Below are positions 35,272 to 48,017 of a DNA stretch of 64,000 bases, piece after piece; positions within the stretch are counted from its first letter, which is position 1, and the number at the start of each line of letters is the position of its first letter. The stretch comes from Ceratodon purpureus. Taxonomy: Eukaryota > Streptophyta > Bryopsida > Pseudoditrichales > Ditrichaceae. Under the pieces are notes generated by a model, which was not told the origin of the DNA, did no database searches, and worked only from the letters and a program-made list of their open reading frames with translations. Made by a program: the position numbers and the translations under genes. Where the stretch lies: assembly GCA_014871385.1 (NCBI GenBank), contig CM026432.1:5977224-6041223 (forward strand), in the 5' to 3' direction.

Positions 35272-36349
35272 CTGAAGACTGAAGCTCCCATGATTACGAG
35301 AGCCTTGCTTGCTCTCTCTCCCTTGTATCCTGTGCTCATCTGCAACAAAAGAGATAGAGCTTTCATAATTGAGTAAACTTCCTCAGTGTTTTTGAGATAA
35401 GATGGAAGTTGCAATGGAACAAAAGAGGAGATGCTTACGGTGAAGGCGTGAGTGATGTGAACGCAGAATTCAACAGCGATGCCGATGGCCACAACCAGGT
35501 TCACAACAGAGACGGCATTGAGTTCTATATCCCACACCACCATGAGGCCCTGTAGAACCATCAGCACATAAGTATATTAATGGCCATGTCCAGGTTCAAA
35601 TCAACCAAATCCTAGATGTTGCACGCCATTCTTGTACTAGATAAGTTTGTACTTGCAGATTTGCAGAACTGGAGTTGGACAAAGAAGCATGAAACTCACC
35701 ATCAAATCAACGATTATCATTACAATAACAAATACGATCGTCGCAGCCGTTGAAATGCTGTAATAAAAACATACATGTTATGAGTAGAAATTACTAACAA
35801 TAAGAAATCCTTAAACCAGATTGAACATCGTTTTCAATTGGCATATCTGGATAAATCAACACTACATACACTGCATTCTAGTAACTAACCTTGTGGTGAT
35901 CAACAGGCAGACGAAGAATACAGCCGCTGCAGCACAAGCACAATCAGGCAAAAAGTACGTTAAGTTTCGATTTCTTTCGAGCTTAGTTGATATCTCAAAC
36001 AAAGTATGCGTTGGAATAAGTCTCATTAACTGGGGAAGCCCCTCAACTCACTCAAAGCAAGAGAAAGGCTCATTATAAGAGTTTTCCATACATGTCCAGA
36101 TATTGCTCGAAAAATATATAGAAAACTGACTACGGGAAAACTTCAATCTGCAACACCAACCACCAATCACCAACCATGAGACAACAATGTTACAATGATA
36201 CTTCAAGCAAGGAACCAGAAGCGAACAAGCTCAAACTGATGTTACAAAGGCAGAATTTGGGGACCTGCTTCGTGATAGCGCACATTTAAAGAATCAGATA
36301 CTCTCTTGGTGAAGTCCTTCGCTGCTCGAAGTGCATCAACGTAGTCGCT
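35272..36349 (-). pseudogene. NPC1-like sterol transporter, truncated pseudogene
   Basis: Six minus-strand exons match the C-terminal transmembrane (patched-like) part of NPC1: 36349-36284 (SDYVDALRAAKDFTKRVSD), 36147-36092 (IEVFP stop SVFYIFFEQYLD), 35926-35890 (AVFFVCLLITT), 35757-35700 (AATIVFVIVMIIVDLM), 35549-35439 ([20 protein letters not shown], then CVHITHAF) and 35339-35272 ([20 protein letters not shown]). Most splice sites are intact (gtgagt, gtaagc). The codon expected to be Tyr in FPYSVFY is TAG (36132-36130), and the segment between exons 2 and 3 normally containing WK.AL.NLAIA is missing. Exons before SDYV and after MGASVF are absent. NPC1 moves sterols out of endo-lysosomal or vacuolar compartments; this copy cannot encode that protein. 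Confidence 0.85.
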
Positions 36350-38256
36350 CTGTCACAAAATCAAAATAGGTAATCAATAATACTGCCATACAATCAGCAC
36401 TCAAGCACTAGAATTTACGAATTAAAATTAAAACTGACTCAAAGAATTATACCTGCTTATTCAGAGGGGTGTGATAAAAACGAAATTCTGATGCCTAAGT
36501 TATAACACCACTTTCATACCCTGATGCAATCACCAAATAGTATTAAGACGTTCAGATATCTCCGAGGAACAATTGATCTCATCAGGAGCTACTCCCGAAT
36601 TGCTGAGGAACTTCTAGAGCTTCAAGATCATTAAAATAAGCGACATTAAAGAATTAAATCCCTTGCAGATTCTTTCCTCAACAACACCATTTCTAAAGAT
36701 GAAAGCTCAGTGGCATATTACCAGTGTGAAGAGTACCCGTAAGGTCAAGGCTGGTTGTATCACTACTGCAATAAGGTAGAACCATCTATCTCCGACCAGT
36801 TAAGGTTTGAGCATGTGTTTTTGAGGCGACGAATTTGATGAGGATTTTTCCCTTGTGGAGACATAAGCTTATTCTTGAATGCAAATTTTTTTGGAATTTT
36901 ATTCCCAAATTCGAAATAGTTACAGATTTTTAAAGTGAAAAGCACAAAACCACCCATAAGTAATCAGTAGGCCCACCTAAAACCGACCACCATAACACCA
37001 AAACTTGATCACCAGAATATTTCCATATGATTCCCTCTCTACCAATCATGCTAGATACTTTCTTCTAGATCTCTCAAGATTTTAGATCTAACAGAAGGTT
37101 GGAATTGGAGAAGACTACTGATCGGTTATGGGTCCCCGGTTGGAGATGGGTGGTTCTACCTTACCTGGCCTTTTCTCGCGAGGGTCCCGTACAATTCCAT
37201 TCTCCTTCCACTCCGAGTGAAAACGCGCACGCGGGCCACTTCCACTTCCAATTCCAAAATTCATAAATACTAATTCAAGATAGATCTAAACTTTATGACT
37301 GCAATTGATCCAGTCTTACATACATTGCACGTTTACTTAACCCTTAAACGACAATTCATGGCCTAGGCGGGTAGCCCGAAATTGGATCACAACAACTTCT
37401 GTACTTGGGCATCATGAATAGTGCACTTTTTGAACTTGGGCTTCATGGATGAACCAATTAATGATGAGCTTACAACCTCGTACAAGGTTATGTGCAACCC
37501 CAACCTATTTACCACAATCCTTCTAAAGCACAAATCCCTCATACAAATTGTGATTTAAATTATAAAATCACACTTTCTGAATGCATCATAAGAAGGTGAT
37601 TAAAATGATACCAAAAATGATACCAAAAACTATGTGAAAATTTGAGTACAAGGAGAGCTCCAGGGAAGATTCTGGAGAAATCAAGCCCCTCGAGCTTGCT
37701 CTGTCGTGTTAAATTGATTCCCTTGGCCACTCCCCCAATACGAGTCGCAATCTGAATTCGTGATGTTTCCGAGCATCATACTTAACACTGAAAGTTGCCG
37801 GGAAAGTCCTTCTCACATTCTTTACTCCCGAAGTGCTTAGCAAGTAAAGATGAAAGATTGCTCTCGAGACTCTTGAGTAAGTTGATTACCAAGCATACGT
37901 TCAGTAATTTGCGTTGAAAAAATCTCCAAAACATCTCGCCAGGAACTTGCCTTGGTAATTATTGTACCGTATCATTGCATATTTCAAAGAATATTTCAAA
38001 GATATCAGCAACATTGGATATTTCAAAGAATTGTTAAAAATCCTTGAAGGTGATTCCCTCCAGATTGGCCTCCAAGCAACATCACCTCTTATAGAAGCAT
38101 TGTCTTCCGTTCAGTATCCACAGACTGCGGAGGTAAGTGACAAGTACGTGACGCATGCTTTGGGGCGCTCCTCACACGCAGAGCAGCGTTTTTCCGAGCG
38201 ACTAAACTCTTGGATTGCCGATCAGTCAGATTTTGGGATTTGTAGAGCTAGCCGCA
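36350..38256. other. Spacer upstream of the dehydrogenase pair, no gene seen
   Basis: AT-rich to about 37.9 kb, then rising GC up to the first dehydrogenase. The promoter of that gene should be in the last few hundred bases. I see no canonical element I would defend. Confidence 0.4.
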
Positions 38257-39210
38257 ATGACAACGCGCGTCACAACTCCCTTCGACTGTAACTCCACCAC
38301 CGACGACGTGCTTGCAGGGGTCGACCTGACTGGCAAACGCGCCATCGTCACGGGAGCCTCCTCCGGCCTCGGCATTGAGACGGCCCGCGCGCTCGCGTCC
38401 AAAGGAGCCGAGGTAACGCTTGCAGTGAGAGACACCGAAGCGGGCAAACAAGTCGCGGCCGACATCACTGCCAAGACCGGCAACGCGAACGTGCATGTCG
38501 CTCCGCTCGACTTGAACAGTCATGCGTCCATCGCGGCCTTCACCAAAGCATGGACAGGCCCTCTGCACATCCTCATCAACAACGCAGGGATCGCGGGCCT
38601 GCCTGAGCTCACACGAACGCCAGAGGGGTGGGAGCAGCAATTCGCTACCAACCACCTGGGTCATTTCGAGCTCACACTGGGGCTCCACGACGCACTCGCC
38701 TCAGCAGGACATGCGCGAGTAGTGTCCGTGAGCTCTGACCGCCACCACATGTCTCCAGTCGTGTTTGAGGACATCCATTTCGAGCGCCGGAGCTACGACC
38801 CGTATAGTTCATACGCGCAGTCGAAGACGGCGAATGCGTTATTCGCTGTGGAAGCCAACAAGCGGTGGACGAAGGACGGGATCACTGTCAACGCCATCCA
38901 CCCCGGCGTAATTCGCACCAACTTGGCTCGTCATGTGCCGGTTACACCAGAATGGGAGAAGATGAGGAACAGCATTCCCTATAAAAGCCTGGAACAGGGC
39001 GCGGCTACGCAAGTCTTCGTGGCGGCGTCGCCGTTGCTGGAAGGCATCGGCGGGCGGTACTTTGAAGACTGCCACGAACCGGAAGTAAATCCAAACTTCG
39101 AATACCGCGCAGCGAGCAACGGCGTCAACCCTCATGCTGTGGACCCCGACGCTGCTGCAAAATTGTGGGCTATGTCCTTGGAGATGCTGAAGCAGCGCAC
39201 AGCTGCTTGA
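38257..39210 (+). CDS. Short-chain dehydrogenase/reductase, copy 1
   Basis: Intronless, 317 aa, start at ATG (MTTRVTT), which matches the start of copy 2. Classical SDR with NAD(P)-binding TGASSGLG at residues 32-39, NNAG at 108-111, active-site Ser near 159-160 (SVSSDRHH) and YAQSK with Tyr186 and Lys190. The length and the long C-terminal substrate region resemble retinol-dehydrogenase/WWOX-like or protochlorophyllide-reductase-like SDRs that reduce or oxidise carbonyls or alcohols; the substrate cannot be read from sequence. The CDS is strikingly GC-rich with C/G third positions, unlike the AT-rich surroundings, and lacks introns. This suggests acquisition from bacteria or fungi, or a retrocopy. 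A second, near-identical copy lies 1.3 kb downstream. Confidence 0.93.
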   Translation: MTTRVTTPFDCNSTTDDVLAGVDLTGKRAIVTGASSGLGIETARALASKGAEVTLAVRDTEAGKQVAADITAKTGNANVHVAPLDLNSHASIAAFTKAWTGPLHILINNAGIAGLPELTRTPEGWEQQFATNHLGHFELTLGLHDALASAGHARVVSVSSDRHHMSPVVFEDIHFERRSYDPYSSYAQSKTANALFAVEANKRWTKDGITVNAIHPGVIRTNLARHVPVTPEWEKMRNSIPYKSLEQGAATQVFVAASPLLEGIGGRYFEDCHEPEVNPNFEYRAASNGVNPHAVDPDAAAKLWAMSLEMLKQRTAA

Positions 39211-40552
39211 TTACTTGGGGAATGAAGAGCATCGCCCACAGAAGAGCCGCGGGATTCGTCTCGCCGGGCTTGTACCCAAGCCGCTCGTTTCCTTCATATA
39301 TAGCTTGCCCCCGCTACGACACTCGGAGAGTTGGATCCGTACGGACTTCGTGGATTTTGTAATTTAAACAAATATATAGAGGTCGTGATTTAGCAAAGAG
39401 GAGACAATATTGTAATTTTCTTTGTAAATAACTATGCGGATTTTATAGGAAATTCTATGAACTTCGTCCTTCCATTATGGTCAAGTGTGCAGGGAGTTTG
39501 GGTGGTAATTTGGATGGCAAATTATGTGTGAGAAAAGTCGTAAGAGTATCTACATGAGTGACTTGGAAGCCGAGGTTATTTGGTTAACAAGGGATTCACC
39601 GTGGTGCTCCCCAAAGCCGAGTGCCAGTAACCATGGCTTGTAAGAGTTCGACTTCACCTCCATCACCTGCCACACGAGCAAGATTTTTCGTCATGGCGAA
39701 TCTGCTCTTTTGAAAGAAACGTTCCTCACAGAATGTGACACTTCACATACTCACATGTTTTTTTGTGCTCATCCGAAGGAGAAAGAAGAAGGATTCATGA
39801 TATGTGAGAAATTTCACTTAGTTCTTTAAGAAATAGCGTTTGTGAGGAGTCTCTGAGTGGTCATAGTTCCTCTTATTTGCTCGTCATTCGCATGTTAACA
39901 ACACATGGAGGTGTGCTGGAATGGCGTTCCTTCACAAATCCGGCTTAAAAGTGCTCGCAAATCAGTACCAATCCTTTTTGCATCCACCATATTCCGTGAC
40001 AAACATAGAGAAAATTGGACGATATCGCCACATCGGTATCGGGATATCTACCATGCTGATGCGTCAGACATTATTAGTAAACATGACGACAGTGTGTTCG
40101 ACTCCAAATGGAGGACCGTTTTCAATATTTCACAATAGATAACATTTGAAAACGTACAAGCATGGATTGGCAATCAAGCATCCAAGGAACTGCATTCTAC
40201 CTATCTTCTTTTCACATAGAACTCTTGACTTTGACAGAAATTGTACAGAAGCTAGTTCGAAACGTGCGACGACTTTCCTTCGATACATTGTCCGACTGAG
40301 CATGTGTTAATGTAATAGAAGAAAGTGGTTTTAAAAGCAGTTTCGAGATCACATTTAGACATCCAAGTGAGCCTGGAGTATTCCCCGGACTCATGCATAC
40401 TGGAAGGATTGGTGATTTATAAAGCGCCTCTGTCTTTCGCAAGCCACCCAGCTTTGGATTCAGGCACTGAGGCTAGAATGTTTGAGTTTGTCGGAGACGA
40501 GTTGGCTACTGATTAGTGTAAGCGGATTGTGGGGCAGTGTCCGAGGAGCATC
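39211..40552. other. Spacer between the two dehydrogenases
   Basis: AT-rich; apart from the first bases after the stop it does not resemble the sequence after copy 2, so the duplication covers little beyond the coding sequence. No gene seen. Confidence 0.45.
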
Positions 40553-41503
40553 ATGACAACACGCGTCACGACTTCCTTCGATCGTAACTCTACCACCGAC
40601 GACGTGCTTGCAGGGGTCGATCTCACAGGCAAGCGCGCCATCGTCACGGGCGCTTCCTCTGGCCTCGGCATCGAGACTGCCCGCGCGCTCGCGTCCAAAG
40701 GAGCCGACGTAACGCTTGCAGTGAGAGACACGGAAGCGGGCAAACAAGTCGCGGCCGACATCACTGCCAAGACCGGCAACGCGAATGTGCATGTCGCCTC
40801 GCTAGACTTGAACAGCCATGCGTCCATCGCGGCCTTCACCAAAGCATGGACAGGCCCTCTGCACATCCTCATCAACAACGCAGGGGTCGCATTCCTGCCG
40901 CTGACGCGAACGGCGGAGGGGTGGGAGCAGCAGTTCGCTACCAACCACCTGGGTCACTTCGAGCTCACGCTAGGGCTCCACGATGCACTCGCCGCAGCAG
41001 GAAACGCGCGAGTGGTGGTCATGAGCTCTGACCGCCACCACATGTCTCCAGTCGTGTTCGAGGACATCCATTTCGAGCACCGGAGCTACGAGCCACTTGT
41101 GGCATACGCGCAGTCGAAGACGGCGAATGCGTTGTTCGCCGTGGAAGCCAACAAGCGGTGGGCGAAGGACGGTATCACTGTCAACGCTTGCCACCCCGGC
41201 ATAATTCGCACCAACTTGGGTCGTCATGTGCCGCTCACCCCAGAATGGAAGCATATCGAGAGCCGTATTCCGTATAAAGGCCTGGAACAGGGCGCGGCTA
41301 CGCAAGTGTTTGTGGCGGCGTCCCCACTGGTGGAAGGCATCGGCGGGCGGTACTTTGAAGACTGCCACGAACCGGAAGTGAATCCAAACTTCGAATACCG
41401 CGCAACGAGCAACGGCGTCAACGCTCATGCTGTGGACCCCGACGCCGCTGCAAAATTGTGGGCTATGTCCTTGGAGATGCTGAAGCAGCGCACAGCAGCT
41501 TGA
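40553..41503 (+). CDS. Short-chain dehydrogenase/reductase, copy 2
   Basis: Intronless, 316 aa, ATG at MTTRVTTSFD. Nearly identical to copy 1; differences cluster after NNAG (VAFLPLTRTAEG against IAGLPELTRTPEG, one residue shorter) and around the substrate-binding region (HVPLTPEWKHIESRIPYKGL). The TGASSGLG, NNAG and YAQSK motifs are kept, so it should be active. Same GC-rich codon use. The tandem arrangement in the same orientation indicates duplication after arrival in this genome. It may be a paralogue with shifted substrate range. Confidence 0.93.
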   Translation: MTTRVTTSFDRNSTTDDVLAGVDLTGKRAIVTGASSGLGIETARALASKGADVTLAVRDTEAGKQVAADITAKTGNANVHVASLDLNSHASIAAFTKAWTGPLHILINNAGVAFLPLTRTAEGWEQQFATNHLGHFELTLGLHDALAAAGNARVVVMSSDRHHMSPVVFEDIHFEHRSYEPLVAYAQSKTANALFAVEANKRWAKDGITVNACHPGIIRTNLGRHVPLTPEWKHIESRIPYKGLEQGAATQVFVAASPLVEGIGGRYFEDCHEPEVNPNFEYRATSNGVNAHAVDPDAAAKLWAMSLEMLKQRTAA

Positions 41504-43754
41504 TTGCTTTAGGAGTGAAGACCATCACCCGCCCACAGGGTCTCCAAAAGAGTCGGTGCGGTGTCCGAATTTTAATGGCACATGGGAATTTGTCCCATTT
41601 CTATACAACAATCTCTGATGGACTTCTTCCTTTCCACACAACTAGTTTGCAAGGAAAACTTCTCACTTTGTATGCCAAGATTGTGAAAAGAATAAAATGT
41701 TGAGATTGGCTCAGTACAATTTCGTTTTCTTTGGCATCTTAACCATCAACTGCTCATTTTCATGAGTTGGAAAGTACAAAAACAGCCAAAAATTCAACTT
41801 TGATTGCTCACACCTACAAATTGACCATTCCTTTCTGTTTGCAAGTTGGCAATCTATGTACTACACAACTACACCTACAATATATCCAAAAATGGTTTCA
41901 AGCCAGTAAAATTCACTCCTCCAGATGATTCCTTTTGTGAAAACAGTCTCACTAAGACAACTTCTTGAAAATCATCTGAAGGACTCAAAAGGGATGTAAG
42001 AAGTGATCTAATTTGCGTAGAATCAAATTTGTTGTTACAATCAACAATGCAAGCAGAACCTAAAACAATCACTCGTCAAGCCGATTTCAAATTCATCTTC
42101 ACACACCATCCTCCAAAAGATCCACCGCACACATGGGTAAGCGACGAGACGGTCCTGGAGGGTACTCCAAATGTATCGGTGCCCGTTTCCAAAATGCAAC
42201 ACCACATTGACCATTCCCTACTAACAGATTTTGTAACACATGCAAGACGCTACAAGACAATTGTAACTCTTCCTACTAAACATAATTATTTCCCCTCTTT
42301 TCCTTCTCTGCTAAGATTGCAACATGTGTTGCTCCATTGGCCCGCACTACCAATCCCTACCAAGGTCACGTCCTGCCATGATTGTTGCCTTCTCAAGTGA
42401 TTCTCTATTCAATCAAGCAACCCATGAGATTTGTAGTAGAAAAGGGGAGGGATTGAGAGCCACGCAAAAGTGGAGACATTCACAGTGCCCGTATCCCTCG
42501 TTGAAGTGGTCGCTGCTTTGTTTAAGTCCGTTGGCACACCTCCAATGGGGTAGGTAAAAGGCCATGGCCATGGCCGATGGAGAGGGCTATAGGCACATCC
42601 CATTGGAGATGCTCTAAGCCAGATGGAAGCTTTAGGGGTTAAATGACCACTGGAGATGTCTAAGTAACTTAATGCGAATGAGTGAATCCAATCGAACTTA
42701 AACATTTTTTAATGAAGGGCTCCTTCCTTGATCCTTAGTACAAGTTTACACATGATCCTTCAGGAAGTGGGGAACTGCTACTAGCCTGTTAGTACTGATA
42801 TCATATATGATACAATATCATAGTGTCTTGAGACTACTGTGGCTTGTCTGTACCAACGAGGAACAATGGGGAAACAGAAGTAGATCTCTGGTATGCCCAC
42901 GAGCATTGAGTTTAGCAAGCTAGTATAATACACTACTCGAAACTAAATTCTCGAGAACAGCTCTGGTAGCGATGACATAGCCTTCAGATTAGAAACTGTG
43001 CACCCTCCAATGGTGCAAATTGTTCTCAATGCACACATTCTCCAGTCAGCCACAACATTTGAGAATGGCACAAGAGTAGTGAGTGCATGGAAACCCCTGG
43101 ACACCATGCCATAATCTTTCACAGCATGTTATAGATCTGTGGTTTCAGTTAGGTTTACATTTCATTCTGTAGGAACCCAAGGCTGGGGAGCTAAAGGAAA
43201 TACAATCAGGGAAGAGCGTTTGCTTGCTGCTTGTATTCCATACGCTGCTGTTAATTTCACAGTTGTCCAATATGTACTCGCAAAGAAAGCAGGCTCTATT
43301 ATGCCCCTGGGCATTCTCCTACAGCCTGGTGGAGACTATACTGAGCAATAATGCGAAGGATACCACGTCCTGCAAGAGAGGAAACGGCCCAGTCTGTTGG
43401 AGAAAATTCAGTACAAACGTTGACATTCTTCAGCTTAATTCCAAGGAGTGTAGAATCTGAACAAAATTTAGAAAATAAAACAGGAGCTACAAAAAGCACC
43501 CGGTATAATGTCTCAAGTGGATATTATTCTGCTGCCCATGATCAGTATCACCTAAGGTTCGCATCGCACAGCTTAATAAACATCACTCTAAAAAAAAGGA
43601 AGGAACAGCACTCAATAAAGGGCAACATTTTCCAAGAGAAGATGCCCTTGCTTGCTACAGTTGATTAGTACGAGGATGGGAAGCAACTTACGAAGTAGTG
43701 CATATCCGACCTTCCAAATGTTGGCTTTCAGCATCAAAATTACTGTTCTGCCTG
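41504..43754. other. Spacer; small palindromic MITE-like motif, no gene
   Basis: No splice-consistent gene. Around 42538-42660 the words CCTCCAATGGGG and CCCATTGGAGATGCTCTAAG form a short inverted pair like a common plant MITE terminus, but no complete element with target duplication could be outlined. The last few hundred bases are probably 3' UTR of the membrane-protein gene. Confidence 0.4.
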
Positions 43755-44800
43755 TTATCCTAGACTTGGAGCAGGTGACGGTCCCGGAATGCCCGAGTCA
43801 CAAAGTATCACACGAACCGAAGCTAAGAATAAACCCGAAAATATGAGCAAAATCACAACTACAGCCGCACCGGACCAGGCTAGCCTTGTTTGTGCCGCTG
43901 GCCTTTTGCTCTCATCAGGATCCTTGGCGTGCTTGGCAAAGGAAAAACGTTCCCTCTGCTGTAACAGTTTCTTAACTCGATTGATACAAACCTGCAAACC
44001 GACAGAACGACACCCAATGCAAGTTGAGTAATTTCAGAACGAAATGGACCAAATGACTAAACTTTTAAAACAATGGCAGCATTGACAAAGATACCGTACT
44101 ACCTGCAATTATGCTTCTTCTGTATCCAACCGAGTGGACATACGAGGTGAAATTTAATGAGGGGAGAGAGGCGTACCGTGCGAGTAAAACTCTCGCTACT
44201 GATGGTCTTCTCCAAAGCTATAACAGAGAAGAATTTCTGTATAACGCCACCGACGGTGACCACAGACGCAAGCAAGCTTAGACAAAAGGCAGTCCACCAG
44301 TTGTGGCAGGTCAGGAGGTTGGACTGTGCCACGGCAGTCATCAGCACGCCCTGGAACACAAGGTAAAATCCTATCAACTGATAAATCTCGTTCCGCAAAG
44401 AGCTGCTCTGCTTCCTCTTCTTGTCGATCCTGTTTGCAAACAAAGTATCTAGGTTTTCCCAAGTTTCTAGGGCTTCCTTGAAAACCTCATTCCCATCCTC
44501 CTTGACCCAAAGCCGACTCCTAATTTGCATCTCGGCCAGACTCTCGGACTCGGCAGCAGTAACTGTACCACCACCATTGCTATCCCCTCCATTCCCTGCC
44601 GGGCCAAGCAACGGAACCCTCACATCCCCTTCCAAACGACCGTTCTGGTTCTCCACATCCCCCGGCACCGTGGAATGGATCTCGTCCGGCAGCACATCCA
44701 CCCGCACTTCACCTGGTGTCTGCTCAACCATCTCGACCCTCCCGTTGGACTCATCAGATCTGGTTGCGCCACTTGGACCATTCCGAACTGGTGAGCTCAT
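43755..44800 (-). CDS. Plant membrane protein with three predicted helices
   Basis: Two exons, 44800-44177 and 43991-43755, joined phase 0 (ACG|gtacgc ... tttgcag|GTT), giving 286 aa. The start is the first ATG in frame (MSSPVRNG). Residues 1-95 are polar, Gly/Glu/Asp-rich and probably disordered. A charged stretch WENLDTLFANRIDKKRKQSS leads into helix 1 (about 141-158, QLIGFYLVFQGVLMTAVA). Helix 2 spans about 168-190 (WWTAFCLSLLASVVTVGGVI) and helix 3 about 246-268 (AWSGAAVVVILLIFSGLF). A basic/coiled segment (INRVKKLLQQRERF) sits between helices 2 and 3. The pattern resembles an uncharacterised plant integral-membrane family; I cannot assign a function or compartment. Confidence 0.8.
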
Positions 44801-47550
44801 TCTTTGACCCAGCAATCGCCGCGACCACCTTCACTCTAACCTTCCAAACACACATGTGCGTAACGAGGCGGGGAGACTTACTCCGCCAAACCCTTCAACC
44901 CCATCCACATGAAGCAAAAAAACTAAAACACAGAGAACCCTTGCAACAACCTACGACATGACGGCATGCACTTCAAATCTTCGAAGGACCGCTATCGACA
45001 AGCATCAAAACCTCCACAGGATCGAAAACAGCAAACCAACAAACGCCAGTCAAAACTATATCCTAACAATATACATTAAACGATTCCAGCAATCCAAGTT
45101 AGTCATTTTTAATACTCCATCAACAGCTCTCTACCTCTTGACAAAGATAGAGAGATACTACTAGGTCGAAAACTTCTTACACCACAATCCCAAAAGACCA
45201 ACTCTTCATCCCCACTCCTTCAAGTGCGTTTCCCCCGCCTCACTTCCTCCCCACAAGTAGCCTACTACTGTTCACCACTCAAGAACTCAAATGATGCCGG
45301 TGCAACCAAAACCAACCTCAGACACATCTGATTAAAATCTTTATATATTCTTATCAACATCAAAAACACCAGCTTAAACCTGTAGCCTGCATCACTCCTC
45401 TGGACAGTGAAGCTGGCTCATTTCTTCCTAGATACCGTCCCCGGATGGAGAGAGAGAATGTGCGAGAGATGGCGATGATACCACCATGGCCCATGGGGGC
45501 TTGACTCCCAGCAAGGTACCATGCTTGACTAACTTAATATTATACGAGTTCTAGCACAAGAAATGATAATTTATCTAGAATCTAGAACTGCGACGTGTGA
45601 TATTCAATGAGTGTCTGTACTGACGATGGAGTGTGCCAGTTGAATGTTGGTGTACTGTACCAAGTGAAGTGCATGATGCAATTACTAGATTACCGACAAT
45701 GTGACCTGGTCTGGTTTTGTGTGTGTGTGTGAACTGTGAAGGACGTGCACGGTGCACCTGTTGTTGCCACTGAAATATGGCACTCAGGGCTGGGTTAGGG
45801 GCCGGCCGGCCGCCGGACAAACTCTTCAAATTTCAACCAATAGGATCAATCAATTTTTTCAAATCTGGCCCAAGGATTTTATACTAGGGCCCAATTGGAA
45901 CTTTATTTTATCCTATGTGGCATCCTATGTGGCATTGTTTTGGTGCAAAAATGTTGGGCATTTCTCTTGCAATGATAATAAAGGTACCATTTGTTCCAAA
46001 AAAAATCAAAAAATGTTGGGCCTTAGTGATGCAATTGGGACAAGGTTTTTGCTGACCCAAACTCCTAATTTGGGTCAGAACGGATGCCCCAATTGGAGGC
46101 TGATTTGATGAGCAATTTGGCCCACCTTCTGGCCAGCCCCAGACGGCACGTAAAGTGGGCATAAGTGTGGGTTTTTTTTGGGACCATATTTGCTTCTGTT
46201 GGGTACTCAGTTCGTGATTGTGAAAGGATTGCAGTGCATTATTTGGACACTGGATGAATTATATGTGAATTTTTCATGTTTTGATTTGGAGTTGTCAAAA
46301 AGAGCATTTTTCAATTTCCTTTTTTCATTTTTGAGGTGTGTTCTCACCCTTGTGTTTTCACTTTCTATAATTTTTTTCTTGTTCTTTAGATAATACTAAA
46401 GGAAGCCAAAGATTCTACATTTGACTATTATTTATCATTTTCATTGGATTTTGTTTTTTTCTGATGTGGCTTATAAACAAATCTCTTATTATTATTATTA
46501 TTTCTCATTTCTAAATGACAAAATGAACCTAATTTTTTTCTTTTAAAAATGAGATGAATAAAATATTTTACTTGACATACATTGATTGAACAAACATTTA
46601 TTGAGCATGTTTGTTTTACCTTTTATTCACTACCTTATTCCAATTCACATTTTTTTCTCAAGATGAAAATCAAGATTCATTTTTGTATTTTTTTTCTTGT
46701 AATTTCTCAAGTCATTTATCATGTAGAGTATGAAATTGCTCATTATAGAATTGTCAGCCCTATTTTTTGAAAATTCAATAAGGAAAAGGTTTAAGATTTT
46801 GAAGGGAAAAGAATTTTATGATAATTTGGCTGTAAGATCCTACAGTTGGATTTGCCTAAGAATATTATGAAATTGAAGAAACCAACTTGCCTTAGAAAGA
46901 AGCATTGAAAGGGAGTTTTTGATCTAAAATCTTCAATGATATTACGAGTTAAGAATTTTTATACAATGCATGGTTATTTGGCGTAAAGAATTGAATGTTG
47001 GACAAGTTGGAAAAACATTACATGATTATTTCAAAAATGTTTAACTAGTCATTGTGTAAACACCAAGATGAGAAGTATATTGAGCAATTTAATGCAAAAA
47101 AAACAATTCCAATAGCCCAAGAGTGATTGAAAATCCCTAAGAATAGCATTTGAGGAAGACAATCAACACACGATAACAAACTATATTATCTAGTGTAACA
47201 AATTAAGTTATAAAATTCAAAAGTAGTATAAAAATCTTTGAAATGACCTTGAATAAAGTACATGAGAGGAGCTAAAAATGAGAGTATCAAAATAAAATAT
47301 TGATTGAAGTTGAGGTTTCTCGGAGGCCAAGTTTCTTGTTTAAGGCTTTGATGTTGCCACACAAACTTGTTCTCTGGTAAAATTCCCTCTCAACAAGTGT
47401 TGGCACATTAGCAGCCATGTCATTTTTTTCATCTATGCTTGAAGTTCTCCGTTGGACGAGTATTGCAGACAGTGAGAACCGAGAGTCTCATTTCTAGTCA
47501 ATCAAATTGCTGCATTCTCTTAGAATTCATTAGTGATGGACTTCTCGACT
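44801..47550. other. Promoter side of the membrane-protein gene, then AT-rich spacer
   Basis: A GA-rich stretch (GGAGAGAGAGAATGTGCGAGAG, about 45445-45467) may belong to the promoter. A possible small TIR element with GGGCTGG-type ends spans about 45785-46142 but has no certain target duplication. 46.2-47.5 kb is AT-rich without genes. Confidence 0.35.
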
Positions 47551-47553
47551 ATA

Positions 47554-47931
47554 AGGTAATGCGCCCAGAAACCGTCCCGGCCCAAAAACCGTCCCATAGG
47601 CTTTGACATAGGCTGTTCCTGAAACTGTGCAAAATCATTCTAATTCCGTCTATGGCTGCAGAAATTGAGTGCTTGTGATTGGTGCAGAAACGTCCTATTC
47701 ACAGAATCCAAGTGGTCATATTAACCATGACTCTAGGGACGGTTAGTGGAGCACCTAGGGCTGAACATTCAAAAATTCATAGGAAATTGTAGACTTACTC
47801 AAAAAATGATTTTTTTTTTTTTGGGATGGCTTTGCACTAGCTTTGCACTTCATCCAAAAATTATAAAAAAATTCCACCACTATTCCAAATGAGCAAACCT
47901 GAAATTCGGACGGTTTCTGGGCGCATTACCT
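47554..47931. mobile_element. MITE-like element with 24-bp perfect inverted ends
   Basis: AGGTAATGCGCCCAGAAACC (left, from 47554) is exactly inverted at the right end, finishing at 47931, with the pairing continuing into GTCC. Flanks are TA on both sides, compatible with a TA target duplication as in Tc1/mariner-related MITEs, though palindromic flanks make the boundary uncertain. Non-coding. Confidence 0.75.
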
Positions 47932-48017
47932 TAAGTGCAAGGCAACCACAATTTATGTGAAGGTATGGGTTTTGTGGATCTTGGAGCCCCACATTAGGTA
48001 AGGAAAATCTACTAAGA

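Noticed and set aside
42029..42400. 123-codon plus-strand open frame
   Set aside because: No conserved motif and no supporting exons; intergenic.
45785..46142. Possible TIR element with GGGCTGG ends
   Set aside because: Pairing is short and GC-driven and no convincing target duplication was found.
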